Origin: Clusia tigrina
Taxonomy: Eukaryota > Arthropoda > Insecta > Diptera > Clusiidae
DNA length: 64,000 bases
Reading direction: 5' to 3'
NCBI GenBank assembly: GCA_920105625.2
Contig: OV050031.1
Span: 216,990,194-217,054,193 of the forward strand
The notes below the pieces were generated by a model. The model did not search any database and was not told the DNA's origin. It was given only the letters and a program-made list of their open reading frames with translations. Shown here piece by piece: positions 1-11,543 of the stretch. The stretch's first letter is position 1, and each line of letters opens with the position of its first letter. The translations under genes were made by a program, and so were the position numbers.

Positions 1-400
1 CCGACTTCTTGAGAGAGCATCACGTGTCATTTCAATAATGTCGTCCTTGTTTGTATAACCATCCAAGTTTTCCACAATATCCGGAAGTCTTCCCACCATC
101 TTCGTGAGAGAGCATCATGTGTTGCCAAAATCATCTGTGTTTGATGAACAATTAACCAAGTTTTCAACAGTATTCGGAATTCAAGTCATTATCTTCCCTT
201 CAACCTGTTCCAAGAACATCACGTAATATTTCCAACAAATCATCCTTGATTCTTGAGCAATCAACGAGGCTTCGTGAATTGTTCCCATCATCTTCGAACC
301 GCCTAAGAAGTCTTCAGCTACATCACGTCATATTTGTACTAAAATCATCTTTGATTCTGGAGCAATCTACGAAGTTTTTGACAGTTTTCGCAATTGTTTT
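1..400. repeat. Degenerate tandem repeat, unit about 100 bp
   Basis: Four diverged units begin near 20, 113, 216 and 321. Each starts with a CATCACGT-like core and continues into an AAATCATCNTTGATTCT-like stretch and an ACGAAG-like stretch. The copies are old and differ at many positions. The array probably continues left beyond the window. No gene is seen here; the short open frame at 246-431 comes from the repeat. Confidence 0.6.
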
Positions 401-654
401 CTTTAGAAGGAAGAGGTTGGATCGAAGATAATGGATCCAACTTCTTCCTAAAGAAAATCTCTTTCAATTGCTGTCAAATTGTTGTGTTATATCTTGAATA
501 ATTACCCTGATTGCTTAGTCCTGGTTTTCATAAAACGAAACTGTGATTGAGTGCAGTAGAACGCAACAACCTCAGAGACATATTTTCTGTCCCTGGGTTT
601 CTTCGGAAGATTTCAGAACGAAGAAAATGTTGTTTCAAGGAAAAGATTATCTTC

Positions 655-755
655 GAGGCTTCTTCATTTTATAACCGAAGATTTAATCAAATCTTTCTTG
701 AAGGTTCTTCATTTTATATCCGAACTTTTAATCAAATCTTTCTTGAAGGTTCTTT
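655..755. repeat. Two-copy tandem repeat, about 45 bp
   Basis: Two adjacent copies share the core TTCTTCATTTTATA and the core AATCAAATCTTTCTTGAAGG, with only a few differences. A short local duplication, with no function visible. Confidence 0.65.
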
Positions 756-1980
756 AAATCCATTGTCTCTTCTTTGTTTTACTTCTGTTTCATCACATAA
801 TAGATGTGATTGAGTTCTGGGCTTTACCAAAGAGGCGTGGTTTGAGGGTTTCAAGTGAACTGTGGTAACATTTGTGGGGAAGTTAAAATCGTACTTCAAG
901 TCGGAGGAGGTTTTAAATTCCTGAAATGGATAAATCATTCTGCTCCTTCGACCTATTCCTGCTGTCTTTTATATGCTCGTTTCCAGGAACTGGATAGGTA
1001 CAGAATTTGAAGGATTCATCGATATTTTATGATATTTTTGCAATGTATTTTTATGGATTTTTCGCAAAATTATGTATTCTGGTCATTCTTCTGCCTTGCG
1101 TCATGGTGCCACCGAAGAATTCCTTGGTTCGTTCTGCACATTACCTTCGATTTTATTTAGTCGAACGCTGCTGATTGGATCCTTCAACTGTGACTCGTTT
1201 ATTGTGTTTACTTAGTGCTGATTGACCCAGAAGGTAGAGGAGTTTGTCCATATCTGCAGCAGCTTCTCCATTTCCTTCCTTTGTGTCTCCAATAAATCTA
1301 CGATGATGACATACATCACTTCTTTTAGTGGGTCATAAGAAGGCGTCGCTATTCTATATTATACCCCAATTTCGCTGGACGACAATGCAGTGGGATAGAA
1401 GTGTCGTTAATTTATTATTACAGCAGCCACAGAGCCTTCCAGGCTCCAGACCAGGACAGCGGTGTGAAACGCTAAAAATTGGGAATAAATCGCAAATAAA
1501 TTGGCAATGAATTGTGTAATGCATTGAATACAACACACAAAGACACACACAGAAATTTTCAAAGGAAGACGCACACAAGCACAGCAGTTGCAGCGGGAGC
1601 AACAGCCACAGACGTCGCTGGAGTGCCTGCAGTTAGACTGGGACTGGGAACTGGAGCTGAATCTATGATAATAAACAAAATATGCAGACAGACATAAAAA
1701 ATTGTTAGCGACGCATGCTTTGGTGCCTTCTGCTTGCATGGATTAAGGGCTTTTTATATTATGGCCATAATAGAGATTGGTAGGTAGAATGCAAGGGAGA
1801 GCTGGAGGAGAGCGTACTTGCATTTTGTTCAAGACTTGACTCCAGCGAAGCATGTCGAAGTTTATTAAACTGGGGAATGAACTCTTGCTTGCTGCACGCC
1901 TGGTAACACGCAAGTTCACGGTCAAAATGGCACAATCCACTGAAGACAGTCGACCAGACCGGACCAGAAAAGACGAGCAT
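756..1980. other. No gene seen (intron- or intergenic-like)
   Basis: Mixed-composition sequence with short open frames on both strands, none with convincing codon usage or protein features. Nothing supports an exon. Confidence 0.5.
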
Positions 1981-2135
1981 AGAACCTCACATAACCTCAC
2001 AGAACCTCACAGAACCTCACAGAACCTCACAGAGTAGCATAGAACAGAACATACCAGACCAGCAAAGAACACACCCGACCAGATCACACCAAAGCAGACC
2101 AGTCGAGACCGGACCAGACCATCAGAGAAGAAGCT
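1981..2135. repeat. 10-bp repeat AACCTCACAG, then a GACCAGACC-rich stretch
   Basis: About five near-identical 10-bp units run from 1983 to about 2033. An irregular ACCAGACC-rich stretch follows to about 2130. Simple minisatellite. Confidence 0.75.
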
Positions 2136-2798
2136 AGACTGGGAAATTGAGCAAGAAGTTGTTTAGAAGCAGGGAATTGGTGATGCGGCAACAGTGAACA
2201 CGCCATCATTTGCATTTTCGTGCATCCTGCAACTGGTTGCACATTCAACACGGAGCGAATGGCATAGAGTGGTCGTGTTGGCTGACTGGGATTTAAGAGG
2301 GGAGACACTACGTACTTTTGTTAATTGCAATTCAGTTCGTTCTCTGTGCCGGCGACTAGCGTGCAACAACAGTTCCTCGTGGCAAGTATAAATGCGATAA
2401 AAATGCTAAGTATAAATTGCAATGCAGCAGCAGCAGCAGCAGCAGCACGAGAAGTGGCAGCAGAAGTGGAAGTTGTTTTGCCGAACGTCGCGTCGTCAAA
2501 TGAGTTACTGAACCAACCAACCCCGACTTGGCCAAAGTAGAAGACACAATACTGGCTTGGCTGGGCTTAGTGAAGAACTGGCTGCAGATAGGCAGCAAAT
2601 GAACAGCTTGGTTGATACGAGTAGTAAGCGGTGAGCACTCAACTGTGCCACAGCAGTGCTATTGCTGCTGCTGCTGCTACTGCCTTGATGCATTTCTTGC
2701 TAATAAACCAAAAAAGATTCTTGCACCACGGTTGCATGCACACACACATACAGAGAGAAATGCATGCACAGAGAGAAGAAACTACTTGCCAGGCATGC
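2136..2798. other. No gene seen; short CAG and GCT runs
   Basis: This contains a CAG run at about 2424-2450 and GCT runs near 2660-2680, with short open frames in several phases. No splice-flanked exon can be supported. Confidence 0.45.
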
Positions 2799-2895
2799 CA
2801 AGTCAAGCCAAACCAAACCAAACCAAACCAAAGCAAACCAAACCAAGCCAAACCATGCCAAACCAAGCCAAACCATGCCAAACCAAGCCTGCCTG
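2799..2895. repeat. 5/10-bp repeat (CCAAA / CCAAG / CCATG)
   Basis: About nineteen 5-bp units of the form CCAAA, CCAAG or CCATG. The Lys/Gln/Pro-rich open frames that overlap it are products of the repeat. Confidence 0.8.
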
Positions 2896-2954
2896 ACATG
2901 CCTGCCCAAGAAAAGTTAAAACCAAAACCCATCACTTCATAATTTCAATGCTTG

Positions 2955-3010
2955 CATGACTGTGTGTGTGTGCTGTGTGTCTTTGTGTGTGTCCGCTTGT
3001 ATGTGTGTTG
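2955..3010. repeat. TG-rich microsatellite
   Basis: Imperfect (TG)n and (TGTGTC)n tract. Confidence 0.7.
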
Positions 3011-3379
3011 CCATTTGTGTTGCATGCACTTTTGCAGTTTATTTCATTTGCTTGCAATAAGAATGTTCTTTGAGAATTACGAGTATATGCCGCATCGTAG
3101 TGGTTGGGAGGGGGGCTGAGGAGCAGCGAGGAACTGAGGCGGCTGTTGGTGGTAACAAAAAATATATTCAAGTGAATTAAACTGTGGTAAGCTGACTGGA
3201 GTGTGTGTATGTGTTAGATATGCGAAAGAGAAAAGGAACGTTACTGGTTACTTTTGAAATATCATGTATAACGAGTAGTGCTGTGATCGGATACTCTGAT
3301 TATCGTTATATGTCTGGCAAAATTTGTCGACTCAGCACCGAAAAGTTACCTTTAACAACATGTCCAAGGAATCATTATT

Positions 3380-4255
3380 CAAAGTAACGAATTCACAGTT
3401 ACGATTCCGCTTCATTGAAAGTAAAGAATTCGAAAAACCGATTCCTTATCATTGGAAGTAACGATTCCTCGTTGAAAATAACGGATTTGAGGTAACGATT
3501 GCCCTTCATTGAAAGTATGTTTTTCAGGGAAGCCATTTTTAACATTGGAAGTAACGATGCCTCGTTGAAAAAAGCCAATTTACAGTAACGATTGCCCTTC
3601 ATTGAAAGTATAGAATTCAAAGAAGCGATTCTTAACATTGGAACTAACGATTCCTCGTTGAAAATAACGAATTTACAGTAACGATTCCCTTGCACTGAAA
3701 GTAAGGAACCTACAAAAACGATTCAATATCATTGGGAAAAGCGATTCCTCGTTGAAAATAACGAATTCACAGCAACGATTGCCCTTCATTGAATGTAAGG
3801 AATTCAAAGAAATGATTCCTTATCATTGGAACTAACGATTCCTCGTTGAAAATAACGAATTGACAATAACGATTCCCCTACATTGAAAGTAATAGGTTCA
3901 AAAAAACGATTCTTGTCATTGTAAGTAATGATTCCTCGTTGAAAATAACGAATTGAAACTAACGATTCCCCTTCATTGAAAGTAAGGAATACAAAGAAAC
4001 GTTTCCTTATCATTGGAAGTAACGATTTCTCGTTGAATAAAACGAATTTACAGTAACGATTCTCCTTATATTGAAATTAAGGAATTCACAGAAACGATTC
4101 CTTATCCTTCGAAGTAGCGATTCCTCGTTGAAAATAACGAATTCACAGTCACGCTTCCGCCTCATTGATAGTAACAAATTGCAACAATTGATTCTTGGTC
4201 TTTGGAAGTAACGAATTGAAAGTAACGAATCCTCCTCATTGAATGTAACGAGTGC
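3380..4255. repeat. 93-bp degenerate tandem array, about nine copies
   Basis: The landmark ATTGAAAGTAA recurs at about 3417, 3511, 3604, 3697, 3791, 3883, 3977, 4071 and 4165, a regular spacing of about 93 bp. Within each unit the shorter motif TAACGATTCC repeats two or three times, so the 93-mer itself arose from a smaller unit. Open frames on the minus strand (MIRNRFFEF-like) are repeat products, not genes. Confidence 0.85.
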
Positions 4256-5688
4256 CCAGGACTTACCATATTGAAGCCCACACCTGTGTGTGTGTGTGTG
4301 TTATTATGCTCATAATGCTGCAATTTCTGTAGCTCGTTTTTTCCGTACTTGAGACTCGAGACTTGCCGCTGCCGCCGCTGCTGTTGCACGTTCCTGACCC
4401 TGTGTATTTTTTGTTGTTGCTTGGTTATTCTTATACTTGTAATTTGTTGCAGACATTGCGCTCATATCGGCAAAGTCGTTGTCATCATCATCATCTTTGC
4501 CCGTTGTTGTTGTTGTTGTTGCTATTATTGTTGTTATTGTTTGCTGGCTGCTGTCGTCTTTGTTGGAATTTTGTTGGTCTTGGACTTGCACTTGAAACTA
4601 GAATTGTCGGTTGGTTGGTTTGTTGGCTGTTTGGCTGACTGGCCGGTTGCTTGAATTGCATGCACTACGATTAGGCAATGATGGTTGGTTGGTCGGCTGG
4701 GGCTGAGGCGGGGGCTGGGGCTGGGTTGGTTGGTTATGTTGCTTGTTGCTTCTTGGCTGGCTGCATGTACAGAGAGTTGTGTGGCTTTTGTGTGGTGCTG
4801 TACTTTTTATGCACATTCTCTTGACTGACTTTTCTTAATTTCCTCCATTATTTGTGGTTGCACTCGTATTTTGTTAAAGACTTTTGCAATAATTAAGAAT
4901 TGCTGCCAGAGTGTTTCTGAAGTTGCTCCATTTCAGGTGGCACTTAATCTCGCTCAAGTGCCATACACAAATGTGCGAAACTATTATTTCAATTAAAAAA
5001 TCGACAGCTCTGCTTGGTTCACCTCTCTCTGCTTCATATCCGCATCGTCTCTTTGACACTTTACCATATTCCAAATGAATTGTGTGGTTTTTCGGCAAAG
5101 TTTTTAGATTCCAAGGAACAATTTATTGTGTTTAATTTGGGCGGTGATGCACACAAATTGTTTCGCCTGTGCTCAAATTGGGTAGAACAATCATTCCTCT
5201 TATCTTATTTCTGTTTTGCAAAAGTTGTGGTGGAGTGGCAGGAGTTTAAGGCTACGAATATCAGAATGAAAGAGAGGTATCTGTATTATCTTTTCATCCT
5301 TTCTGGACTTAATCCAGAGATGATCTCTTTTCTTGGCATCATCGCCATAGCACAGCTTGAGTAGTTGCTGGAAATCCTCTCAACCTTTATTTATACTATT
5401 ACCTGCAGAGAAGTCTTTTGTAGGATTGTCGCATGAACATTTTTATGCGACAATGCTAGAAAGGACTCTCCAAAACAACTGTACATCAATTAACAAAGTT
5501 TGAGCTCTCTGAACTTTTAGCAAAAGATTTATGAAAAGTATGCTAAGAGAGAACAGATATTAGGGAAGGGGAAAGGACAAAAGTCCATGACCAAACATCC
5601 GAGAGAGATATACAAGTATATGTAATCAGGAGTGTGGAGAGAGGTGGAACAAACATAGATATAGAGACCGAAATAAGAGTGGTGGAAC
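4256..5688. other. Unique sequence, no gene seen
   Basis: This starts with a short TG tract (4284-4302) and TTG-rich DNA near 4500-4540. The rest is mostly unique sequence. It contains an inverted pair of NK-2-type sites at 4939-4962 (listed separately). No convincing exon. Confidence 0.5.
4939..4962. promoter_or_regulatory. Inverted pair of NK-2/Tinman-type sites
   Basis: GGCACTT (4939-4945) is mirrored exactly by AAGTGCC (4956-4962) across a 10-bp spacer. Read outward, each arm supplies a full TYAAGTG site: TTAAGTG on the minus strand and TCAAGTG on the plus strand. TYAAGTG is the known consensus for NK-2 class homeodomain proteins such as Tinman. Short matches like this arise by chance, so the call rests on the symmetry and on the unique sequence around it. 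Confidence 0.3.
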
Positions 5689-5689
5689 G

Positions 5690-6665
5690 AACATAGTTAT
5701 AGAGACCGAAATACAGAGAAAAATATAGAGAGACGATCGAGATAGAGAGACGATAGAGATGGAGAGACGATCGAGATAGAGCGACAATAGAGATGGAGAG
5801 ACGATAGAGATGGAGAGACGATAGAGATGGAGAGACGATAGAGATGAAGAGACGATAGAGATGGAGAGACGATAGAGATGGAGAAACGATAGAGATGGAG
5901 AGACGATAGAGATGGAGAGACGATAGAGATAGAGAGACGATAGAGATGGAGAGACGATAGAGATATAGGGATATAGACGAAAATATAGAGAGACGATAGA
6001 GATATAGAGATATAGACGAAAATATAGAGACGTAAACATAGAGACGTAAACGTAGAGACGTAAATATAGATACGAAAATATAGATACGAAAATATCGAGA
6101 TGAAAATATAGAGACGGAAAATATAGATAGGAAAATATAGATAGGCCAATATAGACAGGACAATATAGATAGGACAATATAGATAGGACAATATAGATAG
6201 GACAATATAGATAGGAAAATATAGTTCGGAAAATATAGATAGGAAAAATGTAGATAGGAAAACATAGATAGGAAACATAGATAGGAAAACACAGATAGAA
6301 ACATAGATAGGAAAACACAGATAGAAAAATAGATAGGAAAACATAGATAGGAAAATATGGATAGGAAAATGTGGCTAGGAAAATGTGGATAGGAAAATAT
6401 GGATAGGAAAACATAGATAGGAAAACATAGATAGGAAAACATAGATAGGAAAACATAGATAGGAAAACATAGATAGCATAACATAGATAGGAAAACATAG
6501 ATAGGAAAACATACATAGGAAAACATACATAGGAAAACATAGATAGAAAAATAGATAGGAAAACATAGATAGGATAATATGGATAGGAAAATATGGATAG
6601 GAAAATATGGATAGGAAAATATGGATAGGAAAATATAGATGGGAAAATATAGAGACGAAAAGTAG
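5690..6665. repeat. Compound GATA/GAGA-rich minisatellite
   Basis: The left part (about 5720-6010) is an 18-bp array of the GATAGAGATGGAGAGAC type. The right part (about 6110-6660) is a 14-bp array of the AACATAGATAGGAA type, with a short CGTAAACATAGAGA transition between. The absence of stops on the minus strand gives spurious frames of more than 300 residues (FSYLCFPIYVFLS-like periodic protein). GATA and GAGAG words are very dense here. Confidence 0.9.
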
Positions 6666-7084
6666 GCATTCAGGCAATGATGTAGAGAAATATATCAAAA
6701 TCCAGGCAGTAACGTAGATATAATGACACCAATACATAGATTAAGTAGATGGATACATAGCTATATATAATCATACTTAATCACAGATAACCTTACTCAC
6801 ACTCGTACCTTTATTATATATCTCCAGAACCCTATTCAATTTCTTCTAAAATTAATTGAGACCGCTTAGCTATTCTATTCATTTTTCTCCAGATTTCCAT
6901 TCTCTTATAATTGTATCATTTTTATTGGAATATGATTTCATACAGAGTTTCTTGGTGTTATTGCCACTGCTCGAGGATATCTCCCCTTCCTCAACAGTCA
7001 TTCCTCTTCACTAATCCCTAACATTTCTCATTAAACACATATCGTATTTAGTGAAATTTAAATCCGGACTTTTATTTAACATTG
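6666..7084. other. No gene seen
   Basis: AT-rich unique sequence leading into the recursive splice site. No exon seen. Confidence 0.5.
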
Positions 7085-7110
7085 ATTTACTTTTTTCTTT
7101 GCAGGTAAGT
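7085..7110 (+). other. Recursive splice site (ratchet point)
   Basis: A pyrimidine-rich acceptor with the core TTTTTTCTTTGCAG (7091-7104) is joined with no intervening exon to a perfect donor, GTAAGT (7105-7110). A branch-point-like TTGATTTAC lies just upstream. The known ratchet-point consensus in long fly introns is a pyrimidine tract, then NCAG|GTAAGT, and this matches it fully. It implies that the surrounding DNA is inside a long + strand intron removed in steps. A second donor-like site, C|GTAAGT, follows at 7231/7232, so 7105-7231 could be the usual cryptic recursive exon. Confidence 0.75.
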
Positions 7111-7231
7111 CACGCCCACATTCATATCACTGAACGCTCGGTATAAATAGAAGGAAGTGGTGTGTGCTACACACACTTCTGTGTATGTTGCTCTGAATGT
7201 ACGAGAGAGGTTTTGCAAATCCCCTTAAAGC
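7105..7231 (+). other. Possible cryptic recursive (RS) exon
   Basis: The acceptor at 7104 and the donor-like AAAGC|GTAAGT at 7231/7232 would define a 127-nt exon. RS-exons next to ratchet points are known from long introns; they are normally skipped because the ratchet donor wins. A TATA-box-like GGTATAAATAG sits inside at about 7140, so a promoter is the competing reading. Neither is shown directly. Confidence 0.35.
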
Positions 7232-8635
7232 GTAAGTACTGCGCGTATTAAAAGCAAATTATTTTACGAGCACTCCATGCCATCCCAGCCCAGCTCAGAT
7301 CAGCCCAGCCCAGCAACACCATTTGTGCCAACAACAAATCGAGCGGAAATTCTATAAATCGCTTCCAACTGCTGCAGCATCAATAACAATTTTATATGCA
7401 CAAAATGATGGAATTGAATTGGTGTGAGCGGGGAGACTATTGTGGGGATTGATGGGCTCTGGTGGGGTGTTCAAATGTTTGACTGACGGGTGGGCTACGT
7501 ACCGGTTAAACTTGCATTGTCCGCTGACATTTGTCATAACACCAACAACCTGAACCACAATGGGGGCTCGCTGGTTCAATGAATGAGTGTGGCAAATCCC
7601 TTCGAGCCCGGGAATCGCCAAGCCCCAAATTGTTATTGAGGGAAAGTGTCATCACTTTCAATTTGCATGTCATTAAGTCGTTAAACTCGGTAAAAACTTT
7701 CATAAAAATATACTCTCGAAAAAAAGGAAACTGAAATTAAATAAAAAAAACCCTCTCCACAAAAGCGGAGCAAAAAGTTAAAATTTTACACGGCCAACTT
7801 GGAATAATCCGCGCACTAAAGTAAATAAACATGTGTTTTTTTTTTTAACTTAAACCCGCCCACACCCTCCCAATATTTTTATTTGTCCGTTATTTTGCGT
7901 GCGAGCTCACAAAAACGCCAAAGAACGGTGGTAGAGAGTTGTTGTTTTTGTGCTTCCGTGTAGTCAGGTTCGGCAATTCCATTTCATCCATGCCATTTCG
8001 TGCAATTCACTTTCGACGCGTTAGCATGCAAATCTGAGGTAATCCTATTGAAAAAGGATACGCGCTTGTTCGCCCGTTCGCTGTTTGCTGGCTCATATCC
8101 TCACTCACTCACTCACTCACTGACTGACTCGATTCTCCACGCGCCACCACCACTCGACATTGGGCGCAATCTGGATTCCGTTGCACTGATTACAAATCTG
8201 CCTGCACTGCCGTAGTCGCCATCCGTAGTCGCCATCGTAGTGGCAGTCACAGTTACCGGGCCAGTGTTATTTTCATTTTCATATCCTTTTTATTTGACGC
8301 TCCTCTGCTGTGCCACTTTTATTTGTTTTTTTTTTTTTTACCAAAAAAGTTTTAAATGTGCCCTAAATGAGAGTTAATTTCCATTCCTTTTTTTCTGGTG
8401 GGGTTTTATTTGTGTTTTCATATTAAAACACAGAATCGAACAGTGCAGAGATTGGGGAGCGGGGGGTGACCGTGGAACTACGGCATATGCGTTTAATGAG
8501 TAGTCAAATCTGAATGTTGCGTTCGTCGGTTTGGTTTAGTGTCCTGTTTTTGTAAAGGATTACGGATTTTGTGATGAATGTGTACATTAAAACGTTCCAA
8601 TTTGGAGCTGATGGGTTATTCAGATTGATAAAATT
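7232..8635. other. Unique sequence, no gene seen
   Basis: Largely non-repetitive DNA with a CTCA run (8098-8125) and homopolymer T and A runs. The frame at 8000-8215 includes that repeat and has no exon support. The low repeat content right after the ratchet point could reflect regulatory sequence, but I see no defined element. Confidence 0.45.
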
Positions 8636-8639
8636 GCAA

Positions 8640-9485
8640 GCAAAGTGAATAAGCCTGGTTCAATTCTCACTCGGACCTCAGAGTTATAATATACCAAGCA
8701 AAGTGAATAAGCCTGGTTCAATTCTCACTCTGAACCTCCGAGTGAGAACATGACAAGCAAATTGTAGAACCCTGGTTCAATTCCCACTCTGAGCCTGAGA
8801 GTGATAAAATGTAAAGCAAACTGAAGAAGCCAGGTTCAATTCTAACTCTGAACCTGAGTGTGATAACATGGCAAGCAAATTGTGGAAGCCTGGTTCAATT
8901 CTAACTCTGAACCTGAGTGTGATAACATGGCAAGCAAATTGTGGAAGCCTGGTTCAATTCTCACTCTGAGCTTCGGAGTGATAAAATACCAAGGAAACTG
9001 AGGAAGCCTGGTTCAATTCTTACTCTGAAACTGAGTGTGAGAACATGGCAAGCAAATTGTGGAAGCCTGGTTCAGTTCCCACTCTGAACCTCCGAGTGAT
9101 AACATGGCAAGCGAATTGTGGAAGCCTGTTCCAATTCTCACTCTGAGCCTCGGAGTGATAAAATACAAAGGAAACTGAGGAAGCCTGGTTCAATTCTTAC
9201 TCTGAAACTGAGTGTGACAACATGGCAAGCAAATTGTGGAAGCCTGGTTCAGTTCCCACTCTGAACCTCCGAGTGATAACTTGGCAAGCAAATTGTGGAA
9301 GCCTGCTTCAATTCTCACTCTGAGCCTCGGAGTGATCAAATTCCAAGTAAACTGAGGAACCCTGGTTCAATTCTGACTCTGAAACTCAGTGTGAGAACAT
9401 GGCAAGCAAATTGTGGAAGCCTGGTTCAATTCTTGCTCTGAGCCTCGGAGTGATAAAATTCCAAGCAAGCTGAAGAAGTCTGGTT
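8640..9485. repeat. 59-60-bp tandem array with B-box-like core, about 14 copies
   Basis: The landmark AGCCTGGTTCAATTCTCACT recurs about every 59-60 bp from 8651 to 9420. Each unit contains GTTCAATTC, which matches the Pol III B-box consensus GWTCRANNC, and an inverted pair GGTTCA...TGAACC in many copies. There is no A box at tRNA spacing, so these are not tRNA genes. Copies fall into two or three alternating subtypes (GCAAATTGTGG versus GGAAACTGAGG), which suggests growth by two-unit blocks in the middle. Confidence 0.85.
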
Positions 9486-10345
9486 CCTTTTCCGTTCTGA
9501 ACCTCGCTTGAGTATGACAAATTTTGACTCACTCGCAAAAGATACTCTTCAAGCAATCTTTATATTTAGATTGAGTTACGTCTGAGTGAGTTATTGAAGA
9601 ATTGTGCGAAACTAACTTCAAGAAAAGTATTTACCCTCCAAGCAGTAGGAGTGATATTTGAGGATTCGATTAGAATTTGAGTCAGATTTGATAGAAATGA
9701 GTATAGAAATGAGTACAAGAAATGTAAATCCTTCGAAGAAATGGTAGGAGAAATGTAAATCCTTCGAAGAAACGGCACGAATCTCTCTATATATCGAGAG
9801 TCCTTTCATAAGTTTATTACGTGTTTTTGTGGGGAGTGGCAGCATCGCAGATGCAAGAATTGCTGATTAGATTCGAGTTTGAAGTTAGGATTTGAATATA
9901 TGAAATATGAATTTTCATTAAATCAGAAGAAACAGTCACGAAACTGATTATAACGAGAGTCCTCTCAAAAGATCATCAATGTGTGTTTGTTAAAGTGTGC
10001 TTGTTGGGGTCTCGCTGGACCAATGCAGTATACAGAACTGAAACTGGGGGCATCGAATATGCAAGAAATGCATATTTGATGACCCCAGCATTTGTGTTTT
10101 CTGCCCTACACCACCCGAAGGGAATATTGCCCTTGGAGGGAACTGTACTGATTGTCATACGAGTATTATAAAGACACCTACCTACCTACTCGGAAGGGTT
10201 TTGTTGAGTGTTCTTTAATCTAACCATTCCCGTAAAGCCGCGTATTATTACGCAGTGCTCCTCAGGTGCGTAGGTGCCCCTGTGTGTATGTATGTGTGTG
10301 TGTGTGTGAGGGTTGATCCTACGGTAACAAAGGATAATTTATTAT
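9486..10345. other. No gene seen; small duplication and TG tract
   Basis: A 32-bp duplication around AGAAATGTAAATCCTTCGAA lies at about 9718-9781, and a TG microsatellite at about 10279-10309. Short opposing frames near 9976-10171 have no exon signals. Confidence 0.45.
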
Positions 10346-11543
10346 ATTCTAACAAGTTAATAAATCGCAGCCTGCCACGCTGATTTTGAGAATCAGGCAG
10401 AAAGCTGGACGAGAAAGTTTCAAACTACCACACAAGAAAAGCTCGCAAGGAGTAAGCTTTGCTGCTGCTGCTGGAGGGGAGAAAGTAAGTAACAGTAACA
10501 GAAGTGTTCCTGCTTCCCCTGTTACTAGCACTCCGCATTCTTCCCCTTTTACTGCTGCTCTGCCGGCATTCCAGAGCATTTCTCCTGCTGCCCCACTGAG
10601 TCGTCGCTGCAGCAGAATTCCTTTGCATACTTTCCCTTCCTACGTGTTGTTGACGGCACACGAATTCGTAGAATTTGCACCTTTGCGGGACATGCGCATA
10701 AACGCACTTCGGACTCGCACGACTACGAAATGCTGATAGTGCGATTCGGCAACGTGGCGCAACGAAAGGTGGTTGAATGATGAAAGCACAACCAGAGCCA
10801 GCCAGCCAGCAGGCACACGACGAGGCAGCGCTGCTCTCACCTGTATTCGTGTCGTTCGTTCGTATGGTCGTCTGTTCGTTCGGTCGTGCACTAGTGTAAT
10901 CTGCCGGCCACTCCGCCGCGTGTGGACCCCTGCGTCCAGCAGCGCGAGCGTGCCGAACAGGTGTAACAATAATTTCCTCGTTGATTTTTTGTGATTTGCC
11001 GTGTGCATCCTGCTCGCTCGCACACTCTAGCCATCGCGGCTGCTGGTGGCGCAACTGTTGGCAGTAGTAACAACGTGTGTCGTCGTTCCTATTGCAACAG
11101 CCACGGCAGCAGCAGCGACAGCAGCAGCAGCGGCAATAGCAACAACAACAACATTGCGCCGAGGGACGACTCGGAGCCGAGCACAATGCGCGCCTTTCGG
11201 TTGGCAATGCGATTTCGCACGAAGGTGCTGACGAGTGGCTGCGATTGATAGGAAAGTGTGTCTAACGGCGGCAGTAAATGCAGCGGTGGTGACTGCGGTA
11301 GCGGCAGCAGTTATGATGACGCATGCGGTGGGTCTGGGTTTGGGTCTGTGTCGTCCCCCACAATCGAAGTGGAGTGATTTGGAAATCGTGTGTGTGTGCC
11401 GCCTGCAGAGGTTGACTGGCGTGTTGTAATGTGCGCATTTCCCCAACTGGTGGTGGGTGACGGATTGGGGGCCCACCATTGAGTTCTCTGTTGAAAATTG
11501 CCACATTTTGTCCCTCATGTAACATTATTCGGAATTGTCGCAG
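10346..11543 (+). other. Candidate 5' (leader) exon region ending at a CAG|GTGAGT donor
   Basis: This stretch is richer in G+C and CpG than its surroundings, and stop-poor in several frames on both strands. It includes TCGTTCGTTCG and CAGCAGCAG runs and ends at CAG|GTGAGT (11543/11544), a full-consensus 5' splice site on the + strand. Fly first exons often look like this. The transcription start is not resolved, and the left boundary is only where the composition changes. No frame has a convincing protein, so I read it as non-coding leader. Long minus-strand frames here (for example 10425-11207) are composition artefacts. Confidence 0.4.

Noticed and set aside
5543..6737. Minus-strand open frames of 120-347 residues
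   Set aside because: They cover the GATA/GAGA minisatellite in three phases at once, are periodic with the DNA unit and have no splice or start support.
8640..9485. Cluster of tRNA genes
   Set aside because: B-box words are present, but there are no A boxes at tRNA spacing and no cloverleaf.
10425..11518. Minus-strand frames of 127-260 residues
   Set aside because: GC-rich, stop-poor leader DNA. The reading is Cys- and Ser-rich from CAG/GCA runs, and the splice signal in the block is on the other strand.
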